The notes beneath the pieces are model-generated. The model was not told the origin of the DNA. It saw nothing but the letters and a program-made list of their open reading frames with translations, and ran no database searches. Positions 17,661 to 26,998 of a DNA stretch of 64,000 nucleotides are shown one piece after another. Source of the DNA: JADKIH01 sp049363815 (GTDB taxonomy: Bacteria > Bacteroidota > Bacteroidia > AKYH767-A > 2013-40CM-41-45); contig JBMQEM010000163.1 in the NCBI GenBank assembly GCA_049363815.1, forward strand, positions 1-64,000, written 5' to 3'. Both the position numbers and the translations under genes were made by a program. Positions within the stretch are counted from its first letter, which is position 1; every line of letters starts with the position of its first letter.

Positions 17661-18383
17661 ATGCTTCGCAAACTAATTTACATTGCTCTGGTTGCAATCT
17701 TACCGGGTTGCTCTAAAGGACAATTCAATTTAAACAATATTGGTAAAGAGATTGACAAAACACTAAACCAGGGCGGATTAACCAATCAGGAGATCATTGA
17801 CGGATTAAAGCAAGCCTTATCCATTGGAAGTAATAACGCAGGAAGTTCAGCTTCAAAGACTGATGGCTATTTTAAAAATACACTAATCAAGATCCCTTTT
17901 CCTCCTGAAGCAAAAAAGGTAGAGAATCAGTTGCGATCTCTGGGAATGAATAAAGCTGTTGATGATTTCATTCTCACAATGAACAGGGCTGCTGAAGAGG
18001 CAGCAAAACAAGCAGCTCCAATTTTTGTAGATGCAGTGAAGACAATGACCATTACAGATGGTGTCAATATTTTAAAAGGAAATGATTCGGCAGCGACTCA
18101 CTATTTAAGAGGAAAGACCTCTGCCTCCTTGCATGCCAAATTCAAACCAATCATAAAAGCAGCGACTCAAAAAGTGAATGTGACCAAGTACTGGAATCCG
18201 CTTATTACAACTTATAATAATATTCCTCTGGTCGATAAAATGAATCCTGATCTGGAAGAATATATTACTCAGAAAGCATTGAATGGATTATTTATTCTTG
18301 TAGCGCAGGAAGAAACAAAGATCAGAAAAGATCCGGCGGCGCGGGTGACAGATTTGTTGAAGAAGGTTTTTGCTAAAAAATGA
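17661..18383 (+). CDS. DUF4197 domain lipoprotein
   Basis: A 240-aa protein with a short hydrophobic leader and a lipobox-like LPGC (Cys16), so it is probably lipid anchored in the envelope. The rest matches DUF4197: GLTNQEIIDGLKQALSIGS near the start, YFKNTLIKIPFPPEAKKVE, and the mid-region MTITDGVNILKGNDSAATHY, which are the conserved blocks of the family. It is mostly alpha-helical. Function unknown. The gene ends 17 nt before a very long repeat hairpin. Confidence 0.85.
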   Translation: MLRKLIYIALVAILPGCSKGQFNLNNIGKEIDKTLNQGGLTNQEIIDGLKQALSIGSNNAGSSASKTDGYFKNTLIKIPFPPEAKKVENQLRSLGMNKAVDDFILTMNRAAEEAAKQAAPIFVDAVKTMTITDGVNILKGNDSAATHYLRGKTSASLHAKFKPIIKAATQKVNVTKYWNPLITTYNNIPLVDKMNPDLEEYITQKALNGLFILVAQEETKIRKDPAARVTDLLKKVFAKK

Positions 18384-18399
18384 AATTTAAAGAGTAACT

Positions 18400-18505
18400 A
18401 ATAACGAATAACGAATAACGAATAACGGCAACCTGGTAAGTATTCTCCGGATTGCCGTTATTCGTTATTCGTTATTCGTTATTCGTTATTCGTTATTCGT
18501 TATTA
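18400..18505. repeat. Heptamer-repeat inverted repeat (32-bp perfect stem)
   Basis: Left arm 18400-18431 (three exact GAATAAC units plus flank) is perfectly complementary to 18452-18483. The right side carries six exact GTTATTC units from 18457 to 18498 and a seventh imperfect one to 18505. The loop is 20 nt. It lies between the convergent DUF4197 and Usp genes and touches the Usp stop codon. The same unit builds the array at 51941-52066. Likely effects are transcript termination and mRNA 3'-end stabilisation. Confidence 0.9.
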
Positions 18506-18510
18506 CTTAA

Positions 18511-19398
18511 CTAGTAGCCTACTGAGATTTTGTCACCGTCACCTTCGATTGGACGGATACTCATTACAGGAATTTTTGAGTGGTTGATGATCTGTTGAGC
18601 AGCATTACCCATAAAGATCCCTGAGCCTTCCTGATCGGTCATGATCATGATCAGATCGGCATTAACCTGTGTAGCAAATTCAGAAATGGTAGCTGCTGTA
18701 TTTTCAGTCTTGAAAACTTTTACAGTGTGAGCAATTTCATGTTCTTCAAAATAATCACGAACCTGATGAACCTTTACTTCAAACCTTCTTTGAAGATCAA
18801 CATCAGACATTGTCATTAATCCGGCAATGTGAATTACAGAATTATAATGACGTGCGATCTCTGCTGCATGTTTTACTTTCTGACGCGAAGACTGTGAATT
18901 GTCGACAGCAAAAACAATATTCTTGAAGCCAATTTTTTTAGCATGTGCCTGAACAGAAATCACAGGACATGGTGCATTCATTACCACTTTATATGTATTG
19001 CTTCCGACAACGAATTCCTGAAATCCGCTCGAACCATGAGTACCCATTACGATAATATCACATTCGGCATTCTCAGCAACGAAATTTATCTTTTTATAGA
19101 TCTTCCCATTTTCAGTCCGTGGAATTACTTTCATTCCACTGTCGTGATGTAATTTATCGGCAAGCTCTTTCAGTTTCTCACCTGCAGAAGATTTGATCTT
19201 TGTTTCAAATTCCGACTGAGATTTTCCAAAAGCAGAACTGATCGCAGAAGCAAAGGAAAATGATTCAACAACATGCAGAAGTACGATTTCTGCCTTATGT
19301 AGTTTGGCCATAAAAACGGCATGTTCCAGTGCTAATTCGGCAGTTTCAGAAAAATCAAATGGAATCAGAATTCTGCCGATTTGGAATTTTTTGCTCAT
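18511..19398 (-). CDS. Universal stress protein, tandem UspA domains (copy 1)
   Basis: A 295-aa cytoplasmic protein with two Usp domains (about 5-150 and 155-285). The first has the nucleotide-binding pattern G-2x-G-9x-G-S (GTHGSSGFQEFVVGSN), so it probably binds ATP; the second is degenerate at that site (ends MGNAAQQIINHSKIPVMSIR). It is co-directional with a paralogue whose stop is 18 nt upstream of its start, indicating tandem duplication and one operon. Confidence 0.92.
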   Translation of the reverse strand: MSKKFQIGRILIPFDFSETAELALEHAVFMAKLHKAEIVLLHVVESFSFASAISSAFGKSQSEFETKIKSSAGEKLKELADKLHHDSGMKVIPRTENGKIYKKINFVAENAECDIIVMGTHGSSGFQEFVVGSNTYKVVMNAPCPVISVQAHAKKIGFKNIVFAVDNSQSSRQKVKHAAEIARHYNSVIHIAGLMTMSDVDLQRRFEVKVHQVRDYFEEHEIAHTVKVFKTENTAATISEFATQVNADLIMIMTDQEGSGIFMGNAAQQIINHSKIPVMSIRPIEGDGDKISVGY

Positions 19399-19416
19399 GT
19401 GGTGTATGGTTTGTAG

Positions 19417-20286
19417 TTAATACTGAAATACAGATGCTGTTGTGTCCTTTTTCTCTTTCGGTCTGACAGAAAGAACCGGAATTTCTGATTCATTAATGAG
19501 TTGTTGAGCAGATGAACTGATGAACATTATGTCTGTCCATGTCATTTCTTCCTGCGTCATGATCATTATCAGATCAGCTTTAATTTTCTTTGAATAACCA
19601 ACGATTTCTTCGGAAATTTCACTTCCGTGTAAAAACTCGATTGTACAAGGAATATTGTGTTCTACGATGAATTCGTGAACTTGGTTCATTTGACGCTTCA
19701 ATTTATTAACAATAAATTCGTCATCTGTGGTAAGAACTGAGACCAAATTGATGGTAGATCCAAACAAATTTGCGATTTCAACGGCTTTACTGACCTTTTC
19801 TTTCGTTTCTTTGGTCAAATCCAACGGTAAAACAATGTTTTTACAGCCGGTTCTGTGCTTTTTTCCTTTTATAGTGATCACAGGACAAGGAGCCTCGCGA
19901 ATTACTCGTAAAGCATTGGAACCAATGAACTTCTTGAATCCTACGCTCCCATTTGTACCCATAACTATAAAAGAACATTTCAGTTTTTTTGCAGCCTTTT
20001 GAACCTCTTCATACACTTTTCCCTTTACAGTCAGCGTACTGACATTGATACCAGCCTCCTTGGATGTCTCTTCTGCCAGTTTTTCAAGTGCTTTTTGGAT
20101 TTTCTTCTCCATTGTTTTATCTTCCTTCGCTGAAAAGAAAGGCAATTGAAAAGATTCGTCGATCACATTGATCAGAGTAAGATCTGCTTTAGTTAACCGG
20201 GCCAGATTGTACGATTGCTTCAAAGCAATTTGTGATTGTTCTGAAAAATCAACAGGAACCAAAATATGGTTTTTTAAAGCTGCCAT
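19417..20286 (-). CDS. Universal stress protein, tandem UspA domains (copy 2)
   Basis: A 289-aa paralogue of the neighbouring Usp. The ATG at 20286 (MAALKNHILVPVDFSEQ) is chosen over a TTG two codons upstream. Domain 1 has the ATP-binding pattern (GTNGSVGFKKFIGSN); domain 2 lacks it (FISSSAQQLINESEIPVLSV). It heads the two-gene operon, with a consensus promoter at 20315-20344 that overlaps the start of the divergent uridine phosphorylase-like gene. Confidence 0.92.
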   Translation of the reverse strand: MAALKNHILVPVDFSEQSQIALKQSYNLARLTKADLTLINVIDESFQLPFFSAKEDKTMEKKIQKALEKLAEETSKEAGINVSTLTVKGKVYEEVQKAAKKLKCSFIVMGTNGSVGFKKFIGSNALRVIREAPCPVITIKGKKHRTGCKNIVLPLDLTKETKEKVSKAVEIANLFGSTINLVSVLTTDDEFIVNKLKRQMNQVHEFIVEHNIPCTIEFLHGSEISEEIVGYSKKIKADLIMIMTQEEMTWTDIMFISSSAQQLINESEIPVLSVRPKEKKDTTASVFQY

Positions 20287-20314
20287 AAGCAAAAAATTAG
20301 TTTTATTATTGTCG

Positions 20315-20344
20315 CAAATTTAATCGAATCATTCACATGAACAA
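20315..20344 (-). promoter_or_regulatory. Promoter of the usp operon
   Basis: On the minus strand TTG (20344-20342), a 19-bp spacer and TAAATTTG (20322-20315) fit the Bacteroidota consensus. Its -33 part lies inside the first codons of the divergent gene at 20337, so the two transcripts may interfere. Confidence 0.6.
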
Positions 20345-21212
20345 AATACCCGAATCAGAACTTATCCTCAATTCAGATAATAGTGTCTATCATTTGAATC
20401 TTCTTCCACATGAAATCGCAGATACTGTTATCAATGTCGGTGATCCTGATCGTGTTGCTATGGTTTCAAAATTTTTTCAATCTGTTGAAGTAAAAAAACA
20501 AAAACGTGAATTCGTTACTCACACTGGAGTCTATAAAGGTAAGCGAATCACTGTTTTATCGACTGGTATCGGAACAGATAATATCGATATTGTTTACAAC
20601 GAACTTGATGCATTGGTCAATATTGATCTTGAAAAAAGGACCATCAAAGAAAAAATGAGTTCACTTAATCTTATTCGTATTGGAACTTCCGGCTCTTTGC
20701 AAAAGGATATTCCGGTTGATAGTTTTGTTTTTTCTAAATTCGGATTAGGACTTGACGGTTTATTGAATTTTTACAAACTGCCCAATGATGAAGAAGAAAA
20801 GTCAATTGTTGAAGCCTTTCGTCTTCACTATCCTAATGAAGGAATTCTATCACTACCCTATCTTGCCCGTTGCTCTTCCAGACTTGAAGATAAATTAAGC
20901 GATGGGATGTTTAAAGGGATTACAGCCAGTTGCTCCGGCTTTTATGCTCCTCAAGGCCGGATACTTCGATATGAACTTGCCCGACCGAATTTTATAGATA
21001 CCCTGCATTCTTTTTCTAAAGGATCAAACCGGATAACGAATTTTGAAATGGAAACCGGCGCTATGTATGGATTAGCAAAGATCCTGGGTCACCATTGTTG
21101 TTCGATCAATGCCATTGTCGCTAACAGGATCACCAATGAACATACGCACAAAGGAGAAGAAACGATGAACAGGATGATTGAAACGGTGCTTGACAGGATT
21201 GCCCTTCTTTAA
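20337..21212 (+). CDS. Uridine phosphorylase-like nucleoside phosphorylase
   Basis: Cleaves a nucleoside with phosphate to base and ribose-1-phosphate (pyrimidine salvage); 291 aa. Conserved PNP/UDP-1 features are GDPDRVAMV (residues 38-46, phosphate loop), LSTGIGTDNIDIV, IRIGTSGSLQKDI, and the substrate/metal region NFEMETGAMYGLA. The FEMET segment is typical of uridine phosphorylase-like enzymes, but the exact base specificity cannot be read from sequence. It is divergent from the usp operon. Confidence 0.88.
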   Translation: MNKIPESELILNSDNSVYHLNLLPHEIADTVINVGDPDRVAMVSKFFQSVEVKKQKREFVTHTGVYKGKRITVLSTGIGTDNIDIVYNELDALVNIDLEKRTIKEKMSSLNLIRIGTSGSLQKDIPVDSFVFSKFGLGLDGLLNFYKLPNDEEEKSIVEAFRLHYPNEGILSLPYLARCSSRLEDKLSDGMFKGITASCSGFYAPQGRILRYELARPNFIDTLHSFSKGSNRITNFEMETGAMYGLAKILGHHCCSINAIVANRITNEHTHKGEETMNRMIETVLDRIALL

Positions 21213-21221
21213 TTAAAAAAA

Positions 21222-21259
21222 AATGAAGAATGAAAAATCGTTTTTTTTCATTCTTCATT
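21222..21259. terminator. Bidirectional terminator hairpin
   Basis: A perfect 16-bp stem (21222-21237 with 21244-21259) and a 6-nt loop, built from an AATGAAGAATG-like sequence. It sits between the convergent phosphorylase gene and the T9SS gene ending at 21267, and A/T runs flank both sides. Confidence 0.75.
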
Positions 21260-21266
21260 AAAAAGG

Positions 21267-22850
21267 TTAATTTTTTATAAACGTTTTTTCCGCGATTTTT
21301 TCTGTAGTGTTCTGGAGTACTAAACTATAAATTCCTCCGGGAAGAAAACTGATATCAACAACTGTTTCTTTTTTATTGATCTTTCCTTTCAAAACTACTT
21401 TTGATAATGCATCATAGATAAGGTAGTTTCCATTTTCCAGAGAAGAAGAAACAACTAATTTGTCAGAAGCAGGATTCGGGTAAACTGTGAAAATGCTTGC
21501 AGCCAGGTCAGAAATACCGGCTCCTATTGGAACTAGTTTCACATGGATCGTATCCAGTACACCATTGGCCAGATTGAAATTCCATGACTGTGATACATAA
21601 CCGGCTTTTGCAAAAGTAACGGTATAAGTTCCGGCATCAGCATAGCCTGTATGGAATTTACCTAATGGGTTTGTTAGTGTTGTTATTCCTGTTCCCTGAA
21701 TTGTAACATCAACACCGTTCAGTGAAATGCCGGTTACCGAGTCGATAACTGTACCTTCCAGATAACATGCCCGTTGATACGTAGGTGCAAATACGTAGAA
21801 GATCCCGGTCATATCAGTTGCAATAATGTTACCGGATGTTGTGTAAGGATCAGCATCCCAGCAAAGATAACCACCTGTCGCATGATTGGCGATTTCAACC
21901 AGGTTGCCCGGACGATATGCATCAACAATTGTTAACTGACTTCCATAACTAGGACAGATCAGGTAATCGTTCAGTACTCGGACATTGTGCACTTCATTCG
22001 CTGAAAAATTACCATTGAAGAATGTATCAAGAAGGGAAATATTTCCAAGATCAGAAATATCAAAACTTGCCAATGGCTCAGCAGCTTTTTCATCTGCAGC
22101 AAAAATTGTCTGACCATCATCGCTAAGCCAGGTATTATGATTGAATAAACCCGGCGTCAGTTGAGTGGCTTCCAATACCGGTGAAGTCTGACTGGAAATA
22201 TCATAAACAGAAAACTGTCCATTGTAAATATCGCTTGTATAGATCTTGTTATCTCTTACATAAGAGTCATGGCAATAATTGTTATTGATCGATCCAACGA
22301 AAACAGGATTCCATGGATCCGAAACATTCAGGAAAATTACTCCTCTTCCAAGTGCACTGATGTTATGGCCATTAAGATAAACCGTTTGGCCATCAGCAGT
22401 TACTGTATGGGAGGTAAAAAGTTGATTTGCTATTACTCCATCACCTGTATAAAATTTTGTTGGAGCACTGTCCGGTAAATAGCGCAAGTCGATAATTTGC
22501 AAACCATTTAAGATATTGTTTGTATCAAATCCTTCACTTACAGCATAAGCAAAATCACCAAGTACTTTCACTTCATGCCAGATACTAGACACACCTGGAA
22601 ATTGCATTAATAAATTAATATCCGAAGGGTTGGAAATATCAACGATACAAATACCTTCTGAAGCACCCACGAGTGCATATTCAGCGCCATTAGCATGTTT
22701 ATAATGCCAGACACCTGCAAGCGACTGACCAATATTGAGTGTGTCAAGAATTGTAAGATTTTTTGGCCCCTGGGCTTTTGCCAGAGGACCAGACATGAAT
22801 ACAATCCAGATCGCAATTGGGATCAGAAGAAATATTTTTTTCATATTCAT
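21267..22850 (-). CDS. T9SS-sorted choice-of-anchor B family protein (LVIVD propeller)
   Basis: A 527-aa cell-surface or secreted protein. A signal peptide ends near residue 26 (AKAQG). Residues 30-360 carry LVIVD-like propeller repeats (YALVGASEGICIVDISNPSD, NGLQIIDLRYLP, GVIFLNVSDPWNP, LASFDISDLGN, LTIVDAYRPGN), the pattern of choice-of-anchor B proteins. A carboxypeptidase-regulatory-like beta sandwich follows (about 365-445), then a type A sorting domain with YPNPASDKLVV. Its ATG overlaps the upstream stop by one base (TGATG), so it is translationally coupled to the 980-aa protein. It is a paralogue of the 793-aa protein at 55.7 kb. Ligand unknown. Confidence 0.85.
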   Translation of the reverse strand: MNMKKIFLLIPIAIWIVFMSGPLAKAQGPKNLTILDTLNIGQSLAGVWHYKHANGAEYALVGASEGICIVDISNPSDINLLMQFPGVSSIWHEVKVLGDFAYAVSEGFDTNNILNGLQIIDLRYLPDSAPTKFYTGDGVIANQLFTSHTVTADGQTVYLNGHNISALGRGVIFLNVSDPWNPVFVGSINNNYCHDSYVRDNKIYTSDIYNGQFSVYDISSQTSPVLEATQLTPGLFNHNTWLSDDGQTIFAADEKAAEPLASFDISDLGNISLLDTFFNGNFSANEVHNVRVLNDYLICPSYGSQLTIVDAYRPGNLVEIANHATGGYLCWDADPYTTSGNIIATDMTGIFYVFAPTYQRACYLEGTVIDSVTGISLNGVDVTIQGTGITTLTNPLGKFHTGYADAGTYTVTFAKAGYVSQSWNFNLANGVLDTIHVKLVPIGAGISDLAASIFTVYPNPASDKLVVSSSLENGNYLIYDALSKVVLKGKINKKETVVDISFLPGGIYSLVLQNTTEKIAEKTFIKN

Positions 22851-25792
22851 CAGTTGATTACAAATTTACCTCGTGCAATTACTTTTGATTTTTCAGAAAC
22901 ACTGTAGTGATATATACCTGCAGCAAGTGTTCCTCTGTTGATTTCAGTAGTATTGCCTGAGAAATTATGCGCTGCAACAATAGCACCTGCTATGTCAGTG
23001 ATCACCAGATTATGTTCCACTGTACCTGCATTTTCAATACTTATGGTTGCATTTTGAGTGAACGGATTCGGATAAACAGTTGATTGCTGAAGACCTGCAA
23101 GTTCGTTGATTCCAACGATGAGGTCATATCGAAGAACAGTATTGTTTCTTTGTGAATTGTTGATTCCTTCTGTGTAACCGCAAACCCAGAAAGAATTTCC
23201 ACGGATAGCCAGAGCATTTGGTGAATCATCTGTTCCATTTGGTCCGTCATAATTTGAAATAGCCAGTTGAGTTCCCGCTGTACCATATACCAATGTCAGC
23301 CAGTTTTTGTTGATGCGACCGGCACTTGAATCATTCTCAGAGGTTCCTGTCACATAGATGTCTCCATTCGGTGATACAACCAGATCTACAGGTTCATCAT
23401 CCTGATTGATCGGTGAATCATATTGCGGTGGTGAAGCCCAGAGTGGATTTAAACCTGAATCAAATTTCATTGTCAGGAAATTAAAATTACTAACTAAAGG
23501 ATCAGGATCAACATCCGTACGGAATGCAACAAAAATATTCCCTGTCAGGTCATGAGCGATTGCTACGGGTTGGTCTTCACCGAGAGCAACATAACTATAG
23601 AAACCCTGAATATCACCATTGTCGTCATACTTTATTACTACAGGGTCTTCATTAGCAGGAGAACTTCCGGTCTGACTGTAACCGCAAACATAAATGTTGT
23701 TGGTTGCATCCAGTGTCATGTCAAGTGCCCGGTCATCATTTGCAAATGGTCCACCGTAGATAGCAGGTTGTGCCCAAACCGGATTACCAGTAGAAGCATC
23801 GTACTTTAGAAGAATAAAATCATCGTCATGTACATTTTCCGTACGTCCGCAAACCAGAATTTCTCCGTTTCCATTAATAAGGATCTTTGAAGGTTCGTCG
23901 CGCATATTTCCGCTACCATTAAATCTCTGAAGCCATAACTGATTACCGTTTGAATCATATTTAATAGTAACAATATCATTATTGTCTACAGAATCAATTG
24001 GTGAGCTATCACTTCTTCCTGAAATGTAAATATTTCCTGCAGCATCAACAGCAAGGACTTCCGCTTTATCGCTTTGTCCTATGTAATCATAAGTTCTTGT
24101 CCAAAGTGTGTCACAAGTAGTCGGATCATATTTAACTAGTAAAAAATTGCTTTTCTGTCCGGTAACTTTAGTATAGCCTACCGCATATACTCTCCCGTTT
24201 GGTGAAAGAGCAAGGTCGTAGAACTCATCGTCATCGTTTTTTATTCCATTGAAAGTATATGTGCAAATTGTTGTTCCAAATGGATCGGTCTGAACGATAC
24301 TGGCATTTCTGTTCTCATCCTGATGAAACACATATCCGGAAGTATAAGAGATCTCATTGGAATCTATAATTACAGATCTAGCACTTTCATCGAAATCTCC
24401 ATCACCATTGAATTGTTTAACAAATGTTTCAGTACCAATTGCATCGTATTTTACTATAGTCGCGTCTTTCTGACTTCCTGTATTTTCCAGACTTCCTACC
24501 ACTATAATGTCTGTTCCGGATAAAATTAGGTTCCCCGGTGTATCACCATTTCCAGTACTTGTTCCATTTTTAAATTGTGTCCACATCAAAGTACCGCCGG
24601 TATTATACATTACAGTCATCCAGTCATTATCATCCGTTGTTCCGGGATCCTGATCACTTTTTCCAGTAATAAATACATTTCCGGATGCATCCACTTTTAA
24701 TGCCGCTGGAATATCATCCTGAATAAAAATGGAACCGGTCAGTTTTGACCATTGCTGTGTACCTGCAGAATTATATTTCACAGTAGCAAAGTCATAATTT
24801 ATGGATGATGAATTATCAATATCTGATTGTCCTGTAACATAAATATTATTTGCTGCATCCACACCGATAGCAAGCGCACGGTCATCCTGATTAGCAGGGG
24901 CATTATAGAATTTACTCCATACCAAAGCGCCGGCTGAACTATATTTTACTGTCCTGAAGTCATCATTACTTGCACTCTTACTTCTTCCAGTTACAATTAA
25001 GTCGCCTGCATTATCCAGAGTCAATGCAGTTGCTCTGTCATTACCGTTTCCACTATTGTAGATCTGAACCCACAACTGGCTGCCATTAGCTCCTGAATAT
25101 TTTACGGTTGCAAAATCATCATCTACTAAAGACGCAGAACGTCCAGTTACATAGATATCACCGGCAGCGTCTACTACTAATCCAGCCAATTCATGCTTCG
25201 CTCCTGTTCTAGAATATTCTGTCGCCCAGAGTAAAGAACCTGCCGGAGAATATTTAAGTGTAACATAATGATTACTTCCGGATACAGTATCCGGCTCAGC
25301 ATTCCCGCCAATTATAATATTTCCACCTGGATCCAATGTCATTACAACCGGAATGTCATCAAAGTAGGCAGGAGAATTCCAGGTAGTATCAAACAACCGG
25401 TTTCCTATTGCATCATACTTTAAAAGTAAGATATCCATATTGGAATTTCCACCATCAGAAGATCCGACAACAAAAATATTACCTGATCCATCAACAACTG
25501 CAGAAACAGCTTCGTCGTCACCGGCGTTCTTTCCGTTTTTCGTTCTTGTCCAAATGGTATCACCATTTGCATCCAACTTAACCACGAGGAAATCTCTGTA
25601 GTTTCCGGCACGGATCGTATATCCTACTGCTATAAAATTTCCGGAGCCATCAGAAATGACCGAATTGTACCTGTCAGAATTATCCCCGGTACCTTCATAG
25701 AAAGAAGACCAGATCGGGTTAATACTATGTACTAAAGTATTATTAACAAATAAAATACTTAATGTTAAGAGAAGTGCTTTTAAATTGGACAT
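22850..25792 (-). CDS. T9SS-sorted SBBP-repeat beta-propeller protein
   Basis: A 980-aa exported protein. The signal peptide is at the N-terminus (ALLLTLSILFVNNTLVHS). Residues 25-895 consist of repeated units of about 50 residues with the SBBP-type core 'GNIYVTGRS' (GNIFVVGSS, GDIYVTGRS, GDLIVTGRS, NNIYVTGQS, GNVFITGKS, GNIYISGRS) alternating with 'VKYDxxG' strands and a W (LWTRT, QLWVQ). This predicts one or two large propellers. A type A sorting domain (VYPNPFTQNATISIENAG) ends it. SBBP proteins often decorate the surface; the target is unknown. It is the first gene of a two-gene operon. Confidence 0.85.
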   Translation of the reverse strand: MSNLKALLLTLSILFVNNTLVHSINPIWSSFYEGTGDNSDRYNSVISDGSGNFIAVGYTIRAGNYRDFLVVKLDANGDTIWTRTKNGKNAGDDEAVSAVVDGSGNIFVVGSSDGGNSNMDILLLKYDAIGNRLFDTTWNSPAYFDDIPVVMTLDPGGNIIIGGNAEPDTVSGSNHYVTLKYSPAGSLLWATEYSRTGAKHELAGLVVDAAGDIYVTGRSASLVDDDFATVKYSGANGSQLWVQIYNSGNGNDRATALTLDNAGDLIVTGRSKSASNDDFRTVKYSSAGALVWSKFYNAPANQDDRALAIGVDAANNIYVTGQSDIDNSSSINYDFATVKYNSAGTQQWSKLTGSIFIQDDIPAALKVDASGNVFITGKSDQDPGTTDDNDWMTVMYNTGGTLMWTQFKNGTSTGNGDTPGNLILSGTDIIVVGSLENTGSQKDATIVKYDAIGTETFVKQFNGDGDFDESARSVIIDSNEISYTSGYVFHQDENRNASIVQTDPFGTTICTYTFNGIKNDDDEFYDLALSPNGRVYAVGYTKVTGQKSNFLLVKYDPTTCDTLWTRTYDYIGQSDKAEVLAVDAAGNIYISGRSDSSPIDSVDNNDIVTIKYDSNGNQLWLQRFNGSGNMRDEPSKILINGNGEILVCGRTENVHDDDFILLKYDASTGNPVWAQPAIYGGPFANDDRALDMTLDATNNIYVCGYSQTGSSPANEDPVVIKYDDNGDIQGFYSYVALGEDQPVAIAHDLTGNIFVAFRTDVDPDPLVSNFNFLTMKFDSGLNPLWASPPQYDSPINQDDEPVDLVVSPNGDIYVTGTSENDSSAGRINKNWLTLVYGTAGTQLAISNYDGPNGTDDSPNALAIRGNSFWVCGYTEGINNSQRNNTVLRYDLIVGINELAGLQQSTVYPNPFTQNATISIENAGTVEHNLVITDIAGAIVAAHNFSGNTTEINRGTLAAGIYHYSVSEKSKVIARGKFVIN

Positions 25793-26031
25793 AGGTTAAA
25801 TTCGATTTTTTTATGTTTATTTTATTAAGTTTCACAAAGGTAAGAAGTTAATTCTTGCTTTTGCCATTGAATAGTAAAACGTTTCAACACTTTTGTGCGA
25901 TTTTTGTTTAAAACTGCCATGTTTTCAAAGGTTACGCTTTATCCAATGTTAAAGTTCAAACAAAATTCTGTTGAAAATTTGAAGTTAATTCAAGTATCCT
26001 TTTTTAGAAAAGCGGGGTTAAAGGATAACCT

Positions 26032-26904
26032 ATGAAAACATTAAATCGCACTGAAGTGGATGCATTGATCAGATTGTTGGACGACTCTGATCAGGAAATT
26101 TATAACCATATTCAAACCCGCCTGGTTGACTATGGAAAGGAAGTTATTCCGATTCTTGAAAATGCCTGGAGTAGTTCCATGGATGCCATGATGCAGGAAA
26201 GAATTGAAAATGTAATTCATAAAATACAGTTCGATGATCTTAAGCATGAGCTCCATGTATGGGCCCATTCCGGTTCACACGATCTTATAAAAGGTGCCAT
26301 CCTTCTTGCAAGATACCAGTATCCTGAACTTCAGGAGGAACAGATCCAGAAACAACTGGACAAAGTCCGCAAGGATGCCTGGCTTGAAATGAACGACAAC
26401 CTGACTGCCCTTGAACAAGTAAAAGTTCTGAATAAGATCTTTTTTGAGATCCATGGTTATTCCGGAAATACTCAGAATTATCATGCACCTCAGAACAGTT
26501 TTATAAATATTGCTCTTGAGACAAAAAAAGGTAATCCATTGATGCTATCCCTGCTCTACTTAGAAATAGCACGTTCTGCAGGTATTCCTATTTATGGTGT
26601 CAATTTGCCGGAACATTTTATCCTTTGTTATAAAGACGAATTGAATGACCCTGTTTCAATTGATGACCACTCTAAGATCCTCTTTTATATTAACCCATTC
26701 AGCAAAGGTGATATCTTTAATAAAAAAGAGATCGATAATTTTCTTGCACAATTAAAGATCCCGCAAGAAAAAAGTTTTTATGAGCCTTGTTCAAACAGGG
26801 ATATGATCCAGCGACTGATCCGTAATCTAATGAACTCATATCACAAACTTGGTTTTATGGATAAGGTAGATGAACTGACCTTACTGATGCGGGCTGTGAT
26901 TTGA
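26032..26904 (+). CDS. SirB1-like transglutaminase-fold protein (Transglut_core2)
   Basis: A 290-aa cytoplasmic protein without signal peptide. Residues 1-95 are helical and HEAT-like. The SirB1/Transglut_core2 domain covers about 100-290 and is recognised by FFEIHGYSGN, the KKGNPLMLSLLYLEIARSAG block, and GVNLPEHFILCY. The catalytic Cys of true transglutaminases is not evident; Ser/Leu occupy the GxPxxLS site, so enzymatic activity is doubtful, as in other SirB1 proteins. Upstream, 25793-26031 is AT-rich and shows nothing I can name. Confidence 0.82.
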   Translation: MKTLNRTEVDALIRLLDDSDQEIYNHIQTRLVDYGKEVIPILENAWSSSMDAMMQERIENVIHKIQFDDLKHELHVWAHSGSHDLIKGAILLARYQYPELQEEQIQKQLDKVRKDAWLEMNDNLTALEQVKVLNKIFFEIHGYSGNTQNYHAPQNSFINIALETKKGNPLMLSLLYLEIARSAGIPIYGVNLPEHFILCYKDELNDPVSIDDHSKILFYINPFSKGDIFNKKEIDNFLAQLKIPQEKSFYEPCSNRDMIQRLIRNLMNSYHKLGFMDKVDELTLLMRAVI

Positions 26905-26921
26905 TTCATGTATCAAATAAT

Positions 26922-26977
26922 TAAAGTTGAAAGGGTTTAAGGTGTTTGAGAAGTCACCTTAAACCCTTTCGACTTTA
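26922..26977. terminator. Long bidirectional terminator hairpin
   Basis: The arms 26922-26944 and 26955-26977 form a 23-bp stem with a single G-U pair and a 10-nt loop, between the convergent SirB1-like and ABC-exporter genes. The central segment AAGGGTTTAAGG resembles the arm at 2235. Confidence 0.85.
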
Positions 26978-26998
26978 TTATCTTTTCAACCAATAATT

